Of a stretch of DNA of 64,000 nucleotides, positions 9,803-21,596 are shown one piece after another. Both the position numbers and the translations under genes were made by a program. The stretch spans positions 3,100,001 through 3,164,000 of the forward strand of contig NZ_JAUSYB010000001.1 in the NCBI RefSeq assembly GCF_030816505.1, given 5' to 3'. The notes beneath the pieces are model-generated. The model was not told the origin of the DNA and did no database searches. It saw nothing but the letters and a program-made list of their open reading frames with translations. Origin of the DNA: Microbacterium sp. W4I20 (GTDB taxonomy: Bacteria; Actinomycetota; Actinomycetes; Actinomycetales; Microbacteriaceae). The stretch's first letter is position 1. Every line of letters begins with the position of its first letter.

Positions 9803-10626
9803 GCACCCCCGCACGCACCTATTACACGCCGGCCGGCGGGCTTCCCGGACAGTCCGCCCTGCTCACCGATCGGGCCGTGGTGAAGCTCGCCTACACCGTG
9901 ATCCCGAAGGGCGTGCTGCGCGACATCGTCACCAGCAGCCTGCCCGGCTTCACGAACACCCGCGCGTGGATCATCGCCCGGCCGACGCCGAGCTCGGCGA
10001 CGACCTTCTCGCAGCTGATCGTCGAGATCGCACCCGGTGGAGGGGCCGCGAAGCCCGAGGTCGAGGCCGGGGTCGAGGGCGTCGTGTTCGTCACGACCGG
10101 TTCTCTCACGCTGACCCTCGACGGGCAGCGGCATGTGCTCGAGGAGGGCGGCTACGCCTTCCTCGCCCCGGGCGCTGACTGGTCGCTCGCCAACGAGGGC
10201 GACGCGCTCACCAGCTTCCACTGGATCCGCAAGGCGTACGAGTGGATCGACGGCGTCGACGCACCGGCATCCTTCATCACCAGCGACAAGGATGTCGAAC
10301 CGGTCTCCATGCCCGACACCGACGACGTATGGGCGACCACCCGCTTCTCGGACGGGAGCGATCTGGCGCACGACATGCAGGTGAACATCGTCACCTTCAA
10401 GCCCGGCGGCACGATCCCGTTCGCCGAGACGCATGTCATGGAACACGGCCTCTTCGTGCTGCAGGGCAAGGCCGTCTACCGCCTCAACGACGACTGGGTC
10501 GAGGTCGAGGCCGGCGACTACATGCTGCTGCGCGCCTTCTGCCCGCAGGCCTGCTACGCGGGCGGTCCCGAGGACTTCCGCTACCTGCTCTACAAGGACA
10601 TGAACCGGCAGATCCGGCTCACCTGA
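9799..10626 (+). CDS. allE: (S)-ureidoglycine aminohydrolase
   Basis: This 275-residue bicupin removes ammonia from (S)-ureidoglycine to give (S)-ureidoglycolate. The N-terminal opening (YYTPAGGLPGQSALLTDRA) and the C-terminal cupin with ETHVMEHGLFVLQGK, FCPQACYAGG and the YKDMNR ending are characteristic of this Mn-dependent family. ATG9799 overlaps the previous stop as ATGA and has GAGGAG ahead of it. A long hairpin follows, so this is the last gene of the malic enzyme operon. Other bicupins can look similar, but the ureide context supports the call strongly. Confidence 0.92.
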   Translation: MSTPARTYYTPAGGLPGQSALLTDRAVVKLAYTVIPKGVLRDIVTSSLPGFTNTRAWIIARPTPSSATTFSQLIVEIAPGGGAAKPEVEAGVEGVVFVTTGSLTLTLDGQRHVLEEGGYAFLAPGADWSLANEGDALTSFHWIRKAYEWIDGVDAPASFITSDKDVEPVSMPDTDDVWATTRFSDGSDLAHDMQVNIVTFKPGGTIPFAETHVMEHGLFVLQGKAVYRLNDDWVEVEAGDYMLLRAFCPQACYAGGPEDFRYLLYKDMNRQIRLT

Positions 10627-10646
10627 GGTCCTCCGCGCGCGATCGT

Positions 10647-10694
10647 GGATCAGAAACGCACCTTCCCGAGCCCGGGGAGGTGCGTTTCTGATCC
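10647..10694 (+). terminator. Long hairpin terminator after allE
   Basis: A perfect 17-base-pair stem (10647-10663 with 10678-10694) extends inward by about five more pairs with one T-G wobble, leaving an AGCC loop. The core GGATCAGAAACGCACCT is followed by no T-run. It separates the malic enzyme operon from the hyi-gcl operon. Confidence 0.75.
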
Positions 10695-10733
10695 ATCACC
10701 TCCTCGTGTTGAGTGGGCCGGCGCCGAGAGCCG

Positions 10734-10797
10734 TTGACAGACAGCTGGAGCTTCCGTATTCTTTCACTAGTAGAAACTTTTCTTCCACAATCCGAAA
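10734..10797 (+). promoter_or_regulatory. Promoter and paired IclR-type boxes of the hyi-gcl operon
   Basis: A consensus -35 TTGACA (10734-10739) and a -10 TATTCT (10757-10762) are 17 bases apart. TTTCACTAGTAGAAA at 10762-10776 begins on the last base of the -10, and TTCCACAATCCGAAA follows at 10783-10797, starting 21 bases later. Binding there would cover the transcription start, so repression is expected. Confidence 0.78.
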
Positions 10798-10810
10798 TCA
10801 AGGATGAACA

Positions 10811-11629
10811 ATGAGCTACACCGTGAACGCCTCGATCCTGCTGACCGACCTGCCGACGCTCGAGCGTCCAGCCGCGGTCAAGGCAGCCGGCTTCGACGCC
10901 GTCGAGTTCTGGTGGCCGTTCGCCTCCGCCGTCCCGGCGCAGCAGGAGGTCGACGCGTTCGTCTCCGCGATCCAGGACGCCGGCGTTCAGCTCACCGGCC
11001 TCAACTTCTTCGCCGGCGACATGCCTGCGGGCGACCGGGGCCTCGTCTCCTGGATCGGCCGTGAGGACGAGTTCCGCGCGAACGTCGACGTGGTCGTCGG
11101 CATCGGCGAGCGTCTCGGCACCAAGGCCTTCAATGCCCTCTACGGCAACCGCATCGAGGGGGCGGATGCTCAGGCGCAGGACGACTTGGCCGTGCAGAAC
11201 CTCGCGATCGCCGGAGCGGCCGTGGCGAAGATCGGCGGCATCGTGCTGCTCGAGCCGGTCTCGGGCATGGAGGCCTACCCGCTGAAGACCGCCGCCGACG
11301 CGCTGGCCATCATCGGCCGGGTCCGTGACGAGCACGGCGTCGACAACATCCGTCTGCTCGCCGACTTCTACCACCTGGCCGTGAACGGCGACGACGTCGC
11401 GGCGGTCATCGCCGACCACGCCGGCGAGTTCGGGCACATCCAGATCGCCGACGCCCCCGGCCGCGGCGAGCCCGGCACCGGCGACCTGCCGCTGACCGAG
11501 TGGCTCGATGCCGCCCGTGCCGGCGGATACACCGGAGTCATCGGCCTCGAGTACAAGGCCACCCAGCCAGACGCGTTCGCCTGGCTCAACCACTCGGCGC
11601 CCGCAACGACTGAAGGAGCGAACTCATGA
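10811..11629 (+). CDS. hyi: Hydroxypyruvate isomerase
   Basis: This 272-residue TIM-barrel protein interconverts hydroxypyruvate and tartronate semialdehyde. The Glu-containing motifs LLEPVSGMEAYPLKT and GLEYKAT, plus LTGLNFFAGDMPAGDRG, match Hyi and the xylose-isomerase-like family. AAGGATGAACA precedes ATG10811. It is the first gene of a four-gene operon (hyi-glxR-gcl-glxK) that converts two glyoxylate to glycerate. It overlaps glxR by four bases (ATGA). Confidence 0.93.
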   Translation: MSYTVNASILLTDLPTLERPAAVKAAGFDAVEFWWPFASAVPAQQEVDAFVSAIQDAGVQLTGLNFFAGDMPAGDRGLVSWIGREDEFRANVDVVVGIGERLGTKAFNALYGNRIEGADAQAQDDLAVQNLAIAGAAVAKIGGIVLLEPVSGMEAYPLKTAADALAIIGRVRDEHGVDNIRLLADFYHLAVNGDDVAAVIADHAGEFGHIQIADAPGRGEPGTGDLPLTEWLDAARAGGYTGVIGLEYKATQPDAFAWLNHSAPATTEGANS

Positions 11630-12504
11630 CCAGCATCGCCATCATCGGCCTCGGCATCATGGGCCTGCCCATGGCCAAGAACCTCGTCAAGGCCGGCTAC
11701 GAGGTGACCGGATTCAACCGCAGCCAGGAACCGATCGACGCCCTCGTCGAGGCCGGCGGCACGGGAGCGACCAGCATCGCGGATGCCGTGAAGGATGCCG
11801 ACGTCATCCTCACCATGGTCCCTGACTCGCCTGACGTCGAGGGTGTCGTCCGCGGCGAGGAGGGCGTCTTCGCCCACGCCAAGGCGGGCGCCCTGTGGAT
11901 CGACAACTCCTCGATCCGCCCCGACGTCGCCAAGACTCTCGCCGAAGAGGCGGTCGCCGCCGGCTTCGGCGCGGTCGACGCCCCGGTCTCCGGTGGCGAG
12001 CAGGGGGCGATCGACGGCGCGCTGTCGATCATGGTCGGCGGATCACCCGAGCACTTCGCCGCCGCGGAACCGGTCCTGAACGCGATCGGCAAGACCATCG
12101 TGCACGTCGGTCCCGCCGGCGCCGGCCAGACCGTCAAGGCCGCCAACCAGCTCATCGTCGCCGTGAACATCCAGGCGCTCAGCGAGGCCGTGGTCTTCCT
12201 CGAGGCCTTCGGCGTCGACACCGAGGCCGCACTCAAGGTGCTCGGCGGCGGACTCGCCGGCTCCAAGGTCCTCGACCAGAAGGGGCAGAAGATGCTCGAC
12301 CGCGACTTCACCCCCGGATTCCGTCTCGCCCTCCACAACAAGGATCTGGGCATCGTCACCGCCGCAGCGCGCTCGGTCGGGGTCACCGTCCCCCTCGGCG
12401 CCGCCGTCGCACAGCTCGTGAACGCCCTCGTCGCCCGCGGCGACGGCGGACTCGACCACTCCGGGCTCTTCACGCTCACCAACGAACTCTCCGGCCGCGC
12501 CTGA
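11626..12504 (+). CDS. glxR: 2-hydroxy-3-oxopropionate (tartronate semialdehyde) reductase
   Basis: This 292-residue beta-hydroxyacid dehydrogenase reduces tartronate semialdehyde to glycerate. The NAD(P) loop GLGIMG lies at residues 8-13, followed by PMAKNL. APVSGGEQGA and the catalytic Lys region VKAANQLIV near 166-174 are family hallmarks. The start is fixed by the ATGA overlap with hyi and a GGAG site. Its place directly before gcl makes tartronate semialdehyde, rather than 3-hydroxyisobutyrate, the likely substrate. Confidence 0.93.
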   Translation: MTSIAIIGLGIMGLPMAKNLVKAGYEVTGFNRSQEPIDALVEAGGTGATSIADAVKDADVILTMVPDSPDVEGVVRGEEGVFAHAKAGALWIDNSSIRPDVAKTLAEEAVAAGFGAVDAPVSGGEQGAIDGALSIMVGGSPEHFAAAEPVLNAIGKTIVHVGPAGAGQTVKAANQLIVAVNIQALSEAVVFLEAFGVDTEAALKVLGGGLAGSKVLDQKGQKMLDRDFTPGFRLALHNKDLGIVTAAARSVGVTVPLGAAVAQLVNALVARGDGGLDHSGLFTLTNELSGRA

Positions 12505-12537
12505 CCCGCGACCGCGACCCCACTCAAAGGACATCTC

Positions 12538-14325
<1,788 letters not shown>

Positions 14326-14334
14326 CTCCGTCGC

Positions 14335-15474
14335 ATGCGCATCGTCATCGCGTCGGACAAGTTCAAGGGCTCGGCGACGGGCGCGGAGGTGGCGGATGCT
14401 CTCGCCCTCGGCATCCGGGAGGTCATCCCGGATGCCGAGATCGAGGCGGTGCCCGTGGCCGACGGCGGGGAGGGCACGGTCGATGCCGCGCTCGCGAGCG
14501 GGTTCGAGGCGGTCAGCGCGCGGGTGACCGGGCCGACCGGTGAACCCGTCACGGCCCGGTTCGCGGTGCGCGGCGCGGAGGCTGTCATCGAGATGGCTGC
14601 CGCGAGCGGACTCGACGTGCTGCCGGGTGGAGAGAAGGCGGCGCTGACGGCCACCACGCGCGGGACGGGCGAGCTCATCGTGGCCGCGCTGGCCCGCGGC
14701 TGCACGACGATCGTGATCGGGGTCGGCGGCAGTGCCACCACCGACGGCGGCGCCGGGATGCTGCAGGCACTCGGTGTCTCACTCCGCCGGGCGGACAGGG
14801 AGGTCTCGCCCGGCGGAGCGGCGCTCGCCGACCTGACCGCGGTCGATGTGTCCGGGCTCGACCCGCGCATCGCCCAAGCGACCGTCGTTCTCGCCAGCGA
14901 CGTCGACAATCCTCTTCTGGGAGACCGGGGGGCCGCTGTGGTGTTCGCGCCGCAGAAGGGGGCGAGCGCCGACGATGTCGCCGCCCTCGAGGCGGGCCTC
15001 TCCCGTTTCGCTGAACTCCTCGAAGCGCAGCCCGGGGTGCGTCCGTCGGCTGAGCTGCCGGGTGCGGGCGCCGCCGGGGGAGTGGGCTTCGCGGCCCTCG
15101 CCGCGCTCGGGGCGCGCAGGTCGCCGGGCATCGACGTCGTGCAGCGGCTCACGGGCCTCGCGGATCGCATCGCCGGCGCCGATCTCGTCATCACCGGCGA
15201 GGGCAGCCTCGACGATCAAAGTCTCGGCGGCAAGACGCCGCTCGGCGTCGCTGCGGCGGCGCATCACGCGGGAGTGCCGGTGATCGCCGTGTGCGGTCGT
15301 TCGACCCTCGATGACCGGGAGATCGCCGCGGCGGGATTCCAAGAGGTCTACGCGCTGAGCGCGATCGAACCCGATCCTGTGGTGAGCATGGCCCAGGCGC
15401 GCACGCTGCTCGAGTCGGTGGGCCGGAATATCGCGGCTCAACTCGCCGCTCATCCATTGACAACTCCCTCCTGA
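14335..15474 (+). CDS. glxK: Glycerate 2-kinase
   Basis: This 379-residue kinase of the GlxK/GarK family phosphorylates glycerate. It has SDKFKGSATGAEVADAL at the N-terminus, PVADGGEGTVDA near residue 41, the GVGGSATTDGGAGML loop near 128 and a C-terminal ITGEGSLDDQSLGGKTP. It starts 9 bases after gcl and ends the glycerate operon, feeding 2-phosphoglycerate into glycolysis. The 3' end contains the TTGACA that I assign as the -35 of the next operon. Confidence 0.94.
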   Translation: MRIVIASDKFKGSATGAEVADALALGIREVIPDAEIEAVPVADGGEGTVDAALASGFEAVSARVTGPTGEPVTARFAVRGAEAVIEMAAASGLDVLPGGEKAALTATTRGTGELIVAALARGCTTIVIGVGGSATTDGGAGMLQALGVSLRRADREVSPGGAALADLTAVDVSGLDPRIAQATVVLASDVDNPLLGDRGAAVVFAPQKGASADDVAALEAGLSRFAELLEAQPGVRPSAELPGAGAAGGVGFAALAALGARRSPGIDVVQRLTGLADRIAGADLVITGEGSLDDQSLGGKTPLGVAAAAHHAGVPVIAVCGRSTLDDREIAAAGFQEVYALSAIEPDPVVSMAQARTLLESVGRNIAAQLAAHPLTTPS

Positions 15475-15521
15475 CTGTGGTGAGATCTCCACATACGGAA
15501 GTAAATTTCCACTCAGCGGAA
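15457..15521 (+). promoter_or_regulatory. Promoter and paired IclR-type boxes before pucI
   Basis: TTGACA at 15457-15462, inside the end of glxK, and a weak -10 TGAGAT at 15481-15486 are 18 bases apart. TCTCCACATACGGAA (15486-15500) begins on the last base of the -10. TTCCACTCAGCGGAA (15507-15521), with full TTCC and GGAA arms, starts 21 bases later. The layout copies that of the hyi operon. Confidence 0.72.
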
Positions 15522-15560
15522 TTACCTACCAACGGACAAAGCAGTCCAGGAAAGGCACCG

Positions 15561-17091
15561 ATGGCCACCGAAGAGTATGTCCACGTCCCGAGCCGCGCAT
15601 CCGAGGGGCTGGACGAAGCACCGTCGGCCGTCTTCGCGGTTCAGGCCGGCATCAGCCCGCGCCTGTACAACAGCGACCTCGCTCCCACGACCCGCGAGGG
15701 CCGGAAGTGGAGCTCGTACAGCATCTTCGCGCTCTGGGCGAACGACGTGCACAGCCTCGGCAACTACGTCTGGGCGATCGGCCTGTTCTCGCTCGGCATG
15801 AGCGGCGGGGCGATCCTCGGCTCCCTCGCCTTCGGCGCCCTCTTCCTGTTCCTCCTGCTCACCCTCTCCGGGTTCATGGGCGAGAAGACCGGCGTGCCCT
15901 TCCCGGTGATGAGCCGCATCAGCTTCGGCATCCACGGTGCCCAGATCCCCGCTCTCCTCCGTGGTGGCGTCGCGATCGCCTGGTTCGGCATCCAGACCTA
16001 CCTCGCCTCGCAGGTGCTGCAGGTCGTCGTGATCGCCCTCATCCCGGGTGCCACTGCTCTGCAGGACGGCGCCTTCCTCGGGCTGTCGGCGCTCGGCTGG
16101 ATCACCTTCCTCATCCTGTGGGTCGTGCAGTCGATCATCGTCAGCTACGGCATGGAGATGATCCGCAAGTACGAGGCCTTCGCCGGTCCCGTCATCCTCG
16201 CCACCTTCGTCGGCCTCGCCGTGTGGGTGCTGGTGCAGGCCGACTTCCAGATCTCCTGGTCGAACGACGAGCCGCTCAGCGGCGGTGCGCTCTGGCTCCA
16301 GATGCTCGGCGGGGCCTCCGCGTGGGTCGCGATCTACGGCACGTTCGTCCTGAACTTCTGCGACTTCACCCGCGGAGCCCAGTCGAAGAAGGCGATCGTC
16401 AAGGGCAACTTCTGGGGTATCCCGATCAACATGCTGTTCTTCGGCTGCATCGTGGTGGTGCTCGCCGGCGGCTCCTTCACGATCAACGGCGCGGCCATCA
16501 CCTCCGCCCGCCGACGTCGTCGCCGCCATCCCGAACACCCTGCTCCTGGTGCTGGCATCCCTCGCCCTGATCATCCTCACGATCGCGGTCAACCTGATGG
16601 CGAACTTCGTGGCGCCGACCTACGCGCTGACGAACCTCTTCCCGAAGCGGCTGAACTTCCGGAGGGCCGCGCTGCTCTCGGCAGTGATCGGACTCGTCAT
16701 CCTGCCGTGGAACCTCTACAACTCCCCGGTCGTCATCGGCATCTTCCTGAACGGCCTCGGCGCACTGCTCGGCCCGCTGTTCGGCATCATCATGGTCGAC
16801 TACTGGCTGCTCCGGAAGCAGCGGATCAACATCCCCGACCTCTACTCCGAGCATGTCACGGGCGAGTACTACTACCGCAGCGGATTCAACCCCCGGGCGA
16901 TCATCTCGCTCATCATCTCGGGCGCGATCGCGCTGCTGCTCACCTTCGTGCCGCTGTTCCAGGTCGTGAGCCAGTTCTCCTGGTTCCTCGCCGCGGGACT
17001 CGGCGCGCTCGTCTACGCCGCGCTCGCCGACCGTCGCCGCGCGTTCCACGACGTCCCGGCCGGCGACATCGCCGTCGTCCCGACCCACTGA
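15561..17091 (+). pseudogene. pucI: NCS1 family allantoin permease, frameshifted
   Basis: Read through, this is a permease of about 510 residues of nucleobase:cation symporter family 1, close to PucI-type allantoin permeases. Family hallmarks are WSSYSIFALWANDVHSLGNY near residue 52 and FGIHGAQIPALLRGGVAIAWFG. The frame changes by +1 near 16501-16512. The first part runs to about residue 315, and the rest resumes as SPADVVAAIPNTLLLVLAS through to position 17091. Both parts are well conserved, so one extra base at CCGCCCGCC is the simplest reading. Sequencing error is likelier than decay. AGGAAAGG precedes ATG15561, and racemase and allantoinase follow. Confidence 0.85.
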
Positions 17092-17105
17092 GCGGAGGAT
17101 CGATC

Positions 17106-17831
17106 ATGCGCATCCTCGTCGCGAACGTGAACACCACGCAGACGATGACCGACGGCATCGCCGAGGCGGCCCGTGCGGTGGCCTCCGACGGCACCGAGAT
17201 CATCGGTCTCACGCCCGACTTCGGCGCCGACTCTTGCGAGGGCAACTTCGAGAGCTATCTCGCCGCGATCGCCGTCATGGACAAGGTGATGCGGTACGAG
17301 GGCGAATACGACGCCGTCATCCAGGCCGGATACGGCGAGCACGGCCGGGAGGGTCTGCAGGAGCTGCTCACGGTGCCGATCGTCGACATCACCGAGGCCG
17401 CGGCATCCACGGCGATGTATCTCGGACGCTCGTACTCGGTGGTCACGACGCTCGACCGCACGGTGCCGCTCATCGAGGACCGGCTGATCCTGGCCGGTCT
17501 CCATGACCGCTGCGCCTCGGTGCGGTCGTCGGGACTCGGGGTGCTCGAGCTGGAATCCGACCCCGAGCGGGCCATCGAGGCCATCGCCGCCGAGGCGAAG
17601 CGCGCCGTGGAGCACGACAGGGCCGAGGTCATCGTGCTCGGTTGCGGGGGCATGGCCGAGTTGAAGGACCGCGTGGTCGAGCTGTGCGGCGTGCCCGTGG
17701 TCGACGGCGTGCAGGCGGCGGTCGCCGTCGCCGAGGGCCTGGTGCGCCTCGGACTCCAGACCTCGAAGGTGCGCACCTACGCCCCGCCGCGCCCGAAGCG
17801 GATCACGGGGTTCCCGTTCGCCGCACGCTGA
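17106..17831 (+). CDS. Asp/Glu/hydantoin racemase family protein (allantoin racemase candidate)
   Basis: This 241-residue protein belongs to the hydantoin racemase (HyuE) branch of the Asp/Glu racemases. It begins ILVANVNTTQTMTDGI, and its second catalytic cysteine lies in VLGCGGMAEL near 180. At the expected first site the sequence is QAGYGEHGREG, which lacks the usual cysteine, so a one-cysteine or altered mechanism is possible. Uricase plus decarboxylase yields S-allantoin, whereas many allantoinases differ in enantiomer preference. Its position between allantoin permease and allantoinase supports allantoin as substrate. GCGGAGGAT lies before ATG17106. Confidence 0.8.
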   Translation: MRILVANVNTTQTMTDGIAEAARAVASDGTEIIGLTPDFGADSCEGNFESYLAAIAVMDKVMRYEGEYDAVIQAGYGEHGREGLQELLTVPIVDITEAAASTAMYLGRSYSVVTTLDRTVPLIEDRLILAGLHDRCASVRSSGLGVLELESDPERAIEAIAAEAKRAVEHDRAEVIVLGCGGMAELKDRVVELCGVPVVDGVQAAVAVAEGLVRLGLQTSKVRTYAPPRPKRITGFPFAAR

Positions 17832-17910
17832 GTGCGCGCGAGCGGATCAGGGCAGAGAATCGAAGACAGCAGTGAACGTCGGCGCGACGCCGGCAGATGG
17901 GTGAGGCGAC

Positions 17911-19302
17911 ATGTCGCAGGAGCAGGACAAGCAGGATGCCGGATCGTCGCTGGACCCGACCGGCGAGCACTACGACCTCGTGATCCGAGGGCAGCGTGTG
18001 CTGACGTCGGCGGGCATCAGCGCCCGTGAGGTCGGCGTGCGGGGCGGTGTCATCGTCGCGATGCAGCCGCTGGGCAACAACCTCGACGGCGACGAGATCA
18101 TCGAGCTCGCCGACGACGAGACGCTCATCCCCGGGCTCGTCGACACCCACGTGCACGTCAACGAGCCGGGCCGCACCGAGTGGGAGGGCTTCGCGTCGGC
18201 GACCAAGGCCGCAGCCGCCGGTGGCGTGACGACGATCGTCGACATGCCGCTGAACAGCATCCCGCCGACCATCGACGTCGAGGCGCTGAACATCAAGCGC
18301 GACGTCGCCCGCGACCAGGTGCACATCGACGTCGGCTTCTGGGGCGGGGCGGTGCCGGGAAACACCGGTGAGCTGCGCGCGCTGCACGACGCCGGCGTCT
18401 TCGGTTTCAAGTGCTTCCTGCTGCACTCCGGCGTCGACGAGTTCCCTCCGCTCGACGCCGACGAGATGGAGAAGGACATGCGCGAGCTCGCATCGTTCGA
18501 CTCCGTGATGATCGTGCACGCCGAGGATTCCCGTGCCATCGACCGTGCGCCCTCACCCGAGGGCGACGACTACGGCAAGTTCCTGGCCTCGCGCCCCCGC
18601 GGTGCCGAGAACCTCGCCATCGCCGAGGTGATCGAGCGCACGCGCTGGACCGGCGGGCGCGCGCACATCCTGCACCTGTCGTCGTCGGACGCCCTCGCGA
18701 TGATCCGCAGCGCCAAGCAGGACGGGCTCAAGCTGACGGTCGAGACGTGCCCGCACTACCTCACCCTCACCGCCGAGGAGATCCCGCTCGGGGCCACCCA
18801 GTTCAAGTGCTGCCCGCCGATCCGCGAGGCCGGCAACCGCGAGCTGCTGTGGGAGGGGCTGGAGGACGGCACGATCGACTTCATCGTGTCGGACCACTCG
18901 CCCTCGACGCTCGACCTGAAGGATCTCGACAACGGCGACTTCGCGGTCGCCTGGGGCGGCGTCGCCTCGCTGCAGCTCGGGCTGTCGCTGATCTGGACCG
19001 AGGCGCGACAGCGTGGACTCTCGCTCGAGACCGTGGTGTCGTGGATGAGCGAGCGGCCCGCGAACTTCGCTGGGCTCACCGGCAAGGGGCGCATCGCACC
19101 CGGCTACGACGCGGACTTCTCGGTGTTCGCCGCCGACGACGCGTACGTGGTCGACGTCACGAAGCTGCACCACAAGAACCAGCTCACCCCGTACCACGGC
19201 AAGCCGTTGGCCGGTGTGGTGCGCAAGACCTGGCTGCACGGCGAGGTCATCGACTTCGAGACCCCGCGCGGACGCCTGCTGCGCCGCGGCATGACCGACT
19301 GA
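17911..19302 (+). CDS. allB: Allantoinase
   Basis: This 463-residue cyclic amidohydrolase opens allantoin to allantoate. The metal motif [17 protein letters not shown] begins near residue 74. The lysine in [11 protein letters not shown] fits the carbamylated bridging residue, and further ligands lie in [12 protein letters not shown] and SDHSPS. The N-terminus is about 15 residues longer than usual and polar. GGGTGAGGCGAC precedes ATG17911. It closes the pucI-racemase-allB operon and is followed by a strong hairpin. Confidence 0.95.
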   Translation: MSQEQDKQDAGSSLDPTGEHYDLVIRGQRVLTSAGISAREVGVRGGVIVAMQPLGNNLDGDEIIELADDETLIPGLVDTHVHVNEPGRTEWEGFASATKAAAAGGVTTIVDMPLNSIPPTIDVEALNIKRDVARDQVHIDVGFWGGAVPGNTGELRALHDAGVFGFKCFLLHSGVDEFPPLDADEMEKDMRELASFDSVMIVHAEDSRAIDRAPSPEGDDYGKFLASRPRGAENLAIAEVIERTRWTGGRAHILHLSSSDALAMIRSAKQDGLKLTVETCPHYLTLTAEEIPLGATQFKCCPPIREAGNRELLWEGLEDGTIDFIVSDHSPSTLDLKDLDNGDFAVAWGGVASLQLGLSLIWTEARQRGLSLETVVSWMSERPANFAGLTGKGRIAPGYDADFSVFAADDAYVVDVTKLHHKNQLTPYHGKPLAGVVRKTWLHGEVIDFETPRGRLLRRGMTD

Positions 19303-19336
19303 TCGGCAGCATCCTTCCTGCACAGCGTCGCTCTAC

Positions 19337-19371
19337 AGGGCGGGTTCGAGCATCATGCTCGGGCCCGCCCT
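19337..19371 (+). terminator. Hairpin terminator after allB
   Basis: A stem of up to 17 pairs (AGGGCGGG...CCCGCCCT outside, CGAGCAT...ATGCTCG inside, two T-G wobbles) is followed by CGCCTTTGT. It lies 34 bases after the allantoinase stop and ahead of the clpB heat-shock operator. Confidence 0.72.
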
Positions 19372-19393
19372 CGCCTTTGTCGGCGGTGTTTGC

Positions 19394-19422
19394 TAAAGTT
19401 GAGTCAAGCCCACTCAACTTTA
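19394..19422 (+). promoter_or_regulatory. HAIR element (HspR operator) before clpB
   Basis: TAAAGTTGAGT, then 7 bases, then ACTCAACTTTA form a perfect 11-base inverted repeat. The core TTGAGT-N7-ACTCAA matches the HspR-associated inverted repeat known from actinobacterial dnaK and clpB operons. It ends 23 bases before the clpB start, so HspR repression relieved by heat is expected. Confidence 0.85.
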
Positions 19423-19445
19423 AGGAGTCTCCCCAGGAGGGACAC

Positions 19446-21596
19446 ATGAGCAACCCGCAGACCGGCTCTCAGAACCAAGATCAGCAGTCCGCCCTCGAGC
19501 AGTTCGGCATCAACCTGACCGACCGCGCTCGACAGGGAAAGCTCGACCCGGTGATCGGACGCGACAGCGAGATCCGCCGTGTCAGCCAGGTGCTCACCCG
19601 TCGCACCAAGAACAACCCGGTGCTGATCGGCGAGCCCGGCGTCGGCAAGACCGCCGTCGTCGAGGGTCTGGCCCAGCGCATCGTCGCGGGCGACGTCGCG
19701 GAGTCGCTGAAGGACAAGGAGCTGATCACGCTCGACATCTCGGCGCTGGTCGCCGGAGCCATGTACCGCGGGCAGTTCGAAGAGCGTCTGAAGCAGGTGC
19801 TCAAGGAGATCACCGAGTCCGACGGCCAGGTCATCACGTTCATCGACGAGTTGCATGTGCTGATGGGCGCGGGCGGGGGCGAGGGTTCCGTGGCGGCCTC
19901 CAACATGCTCAAGCCGATGCTGGCCCGGGGCGAGCTGCGTCTGATCGGCGCCACCACACTCAACGAGTACCGGGAGTTCATCGAGAAGGATGCCGCGCTG
20001 GAGCGGCGCTTCCAGCAGGTGTACGTCGGCGAGCCCACGGTCGAAGACACCATCGCGATCCTCCGCGGCCTCAAGGGCCGGTACGAGGCCCACCACGGGG
20101 TCACGATCGCCGACAGCGCCCTCGTCGCGGCGGCTGCGCTCTCGAACCGCTACCTCCCCTCCCGCCAGCTGCCCGACAAGGCGATCGACCTCATCGACGA
20201 GGCGATGTCACGGCTCAAGATGGAGATCGACTCCTCGCCCGTCGAGATCGACCAGCTCAAGCGCCAGGTCGACCGGATGAAGCTCGAAGAGCTGGCGCTG
20301 AAGAAGGAGAAGGATGCCGCGTCGAAGGAGCGCCTCGGTACGCTCCGCGAACAGCTCGGCGGGCTCGAGAAGGAGCTCGCCGAACTGGAGGAGCGCTGGG
20401 CGCGCGAGCGACAGGGCCTCAACCGCGTCGGCGACCTGAAGAAGCAGCTCGACGACGCCATCACCCAGCGCGACCTCGCGATGCGCGAAGCCGACTACAC
20501 CCGTGCCTCCAAGCTCGAGTACGAGACCATCAAGCGCCTCGAGCGCGACATCGCCGAAGCCGAGCAGGCCGAGGCCGCCGTCTCGTCCGAGGGACGGATG
20601 GTCAATGAGCAGGTCACCGACGAAGACATCGCCGGCGTGATCGCCGCCTGGACCGGCATCCCCGTCGGCCGACTGCTGCAGGGCGAGAGCGAGAAGCTGC
20701 TGCACCTCGAGAACGAACTCGGCAAGCGCCTGATCGGGCAGAAGGATGCCGTGAAGGCGGTGTCGGATGCCGTGCGCCGCTCGCGCGCGGGTATCAGCGA
20801 CCCCGGTCGTCCGACCGGCTCGTTCCTGTTCCTCGGCCCGACCGGTGTCGGCAAGACCGAGCTGGCGAAGGCTCTCGCGGAGTTCCTCTTCGACGACGAG
20901 CACGCGATGGTGCGCATCGACATGTCGGAGTACGGCGAGAAGCACTCCGTCTCGCGGCTCGTCGGCGCCCCTCCCGGATACATCGGCTACGAGCAGGGCG
21001 GTCAGCTCACCGAGGCCGTGCGCCGACGCCCGTACAGCGTGATCCTGCTCGACGAGGTCGAGAAGGCACACCCCGAGGTGTTCGACGTGCTGCTGCAGGT
21101 GCTCGACGACGGGCGGCTCACCGACGGCCAGGGCCGCACGGTCGACTTCACGAACGTGATCCTGATCCTCACCTCGAACCTCGGCTCGCCGGTGCTGATC
21201 GACCCGATCCTCTCGCCCGACGAGAAGCGCGAGCAGGTCATGGCGCTGGTACGACAGGCGTTCCGGCCCGAGTTCCTGAACCGCCTCGACGACATCGTGA
21301 TGTTCCAGTCGCTCACCGAAGACGACCTTGCGCAGATCGTCGAGCTCTCGGTCGATCAGCTGCAGAAGCGGCTGCACGATCGCCGGCTCACGCTCGCCGT
21401 CACGCCCGACGCGCGATCCTGGCTGGCCGAGCGCGGCTACGACCCGATGTTCGGTGCGCGACCGCTGCGCCGGCTCATCCAGTCGGAGGTGCAGAACAAG
21501 CTGGCGACGGCGCTGCTGTCAGGCAACGTGCACGACGGTGACACCGTGCGGGTCGATGTCGCGGCCGATGGGACGGGACTCGCGCTCACCGTATAA
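19446..21596 (+). CDS. ClpB-type AAA+ disaggregase lacking the N-terminal domain
   Basis: This 716-residue protein has two AAA+ modules: Walker A GEPGVGKT near 62 with Walker B VITFIDEL, and GPTGVGKT near 465 with [12 protein letters not shown] coiled-coil middle domain lies near residues 275-385 (rich in [17 protein letters not shown] heptads). The roughly 150-residue Clp_N domain of full ClpB is absent: the protein begins just before [17 protein letters not shown]. There is no IGF/L loop for ClpP, so disaggregation with DnaK is likelier than proteolysis. A HAIR operator precedes it. It is not metabolically related to its ureide neighbours. Confidence 0.88.
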   Translation: MSNPQTGSQNQDQQSALEQFGINLTDRARQGKLDPVIGRDSEIRRVSQVLTRRTKNNPVLIGEPGVGKTAVVEGLAQRIVAGDVAESLKDKELITLDISALVAGAMYRGQFEERLKQVLKEITESDGQVITFIDELHVLMGAGGGEGSVAASNMLKPMLARGELRLIGATTLNEYREFIEKDAALERRFQQVYVGEPTVEDTIAILRGLKGRYEAHHGVTIADSALVAAAALSNRYLPSRQLPDKAIDLIDEAMSRLKMEIDSSPVEIDQLKRQVDRMKLEELALKKEKDAASKERLGTLREQLGGLEKELAELEERWARERQGLNRVGDLKKQLDDAITQRDLAMREADYTRASKLEYETIKRLERDIAEAEQAEAAVSSEGRMVNEQVTDEDIAGVIAAWTGIPVGRLLQGESEKLLHLENELGKRLIGQKDAVKAVSDAVRRSRAGISDPGRPTGSFLFLGPTGVGKTELAKALAEFLFDDEHAMVRIDMSEYGEKHSVSRLVGAPPGYIGYEQGGQLTEAVRRRPYSVILLDEVEKAHPEVFDVLLQVLDDGRLTDGQGRTVDFTNVILILTSNLGSPVLIDPILSPDEKREQVMALVRQAFRPEFLNRLDDIVMFQSLTEDDLAQIVELSVDQLQKRLHDRRLTLAVTPDARSWLAERGYDPMFGARPLRRLIQSEVQNKLATALLSGNVHDGDTVRVDVAADGTGLALTV

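Noticed and set aside
19394..19422. Intrinsic terminator reading of the inverted repeat before clpB
   Set aside because: The arms match the HspR HAIR consensus with a 7-base spacer and lie immediately upstream of a clpB-type gene. A separate hairpin already ends allB at 19337-19371.
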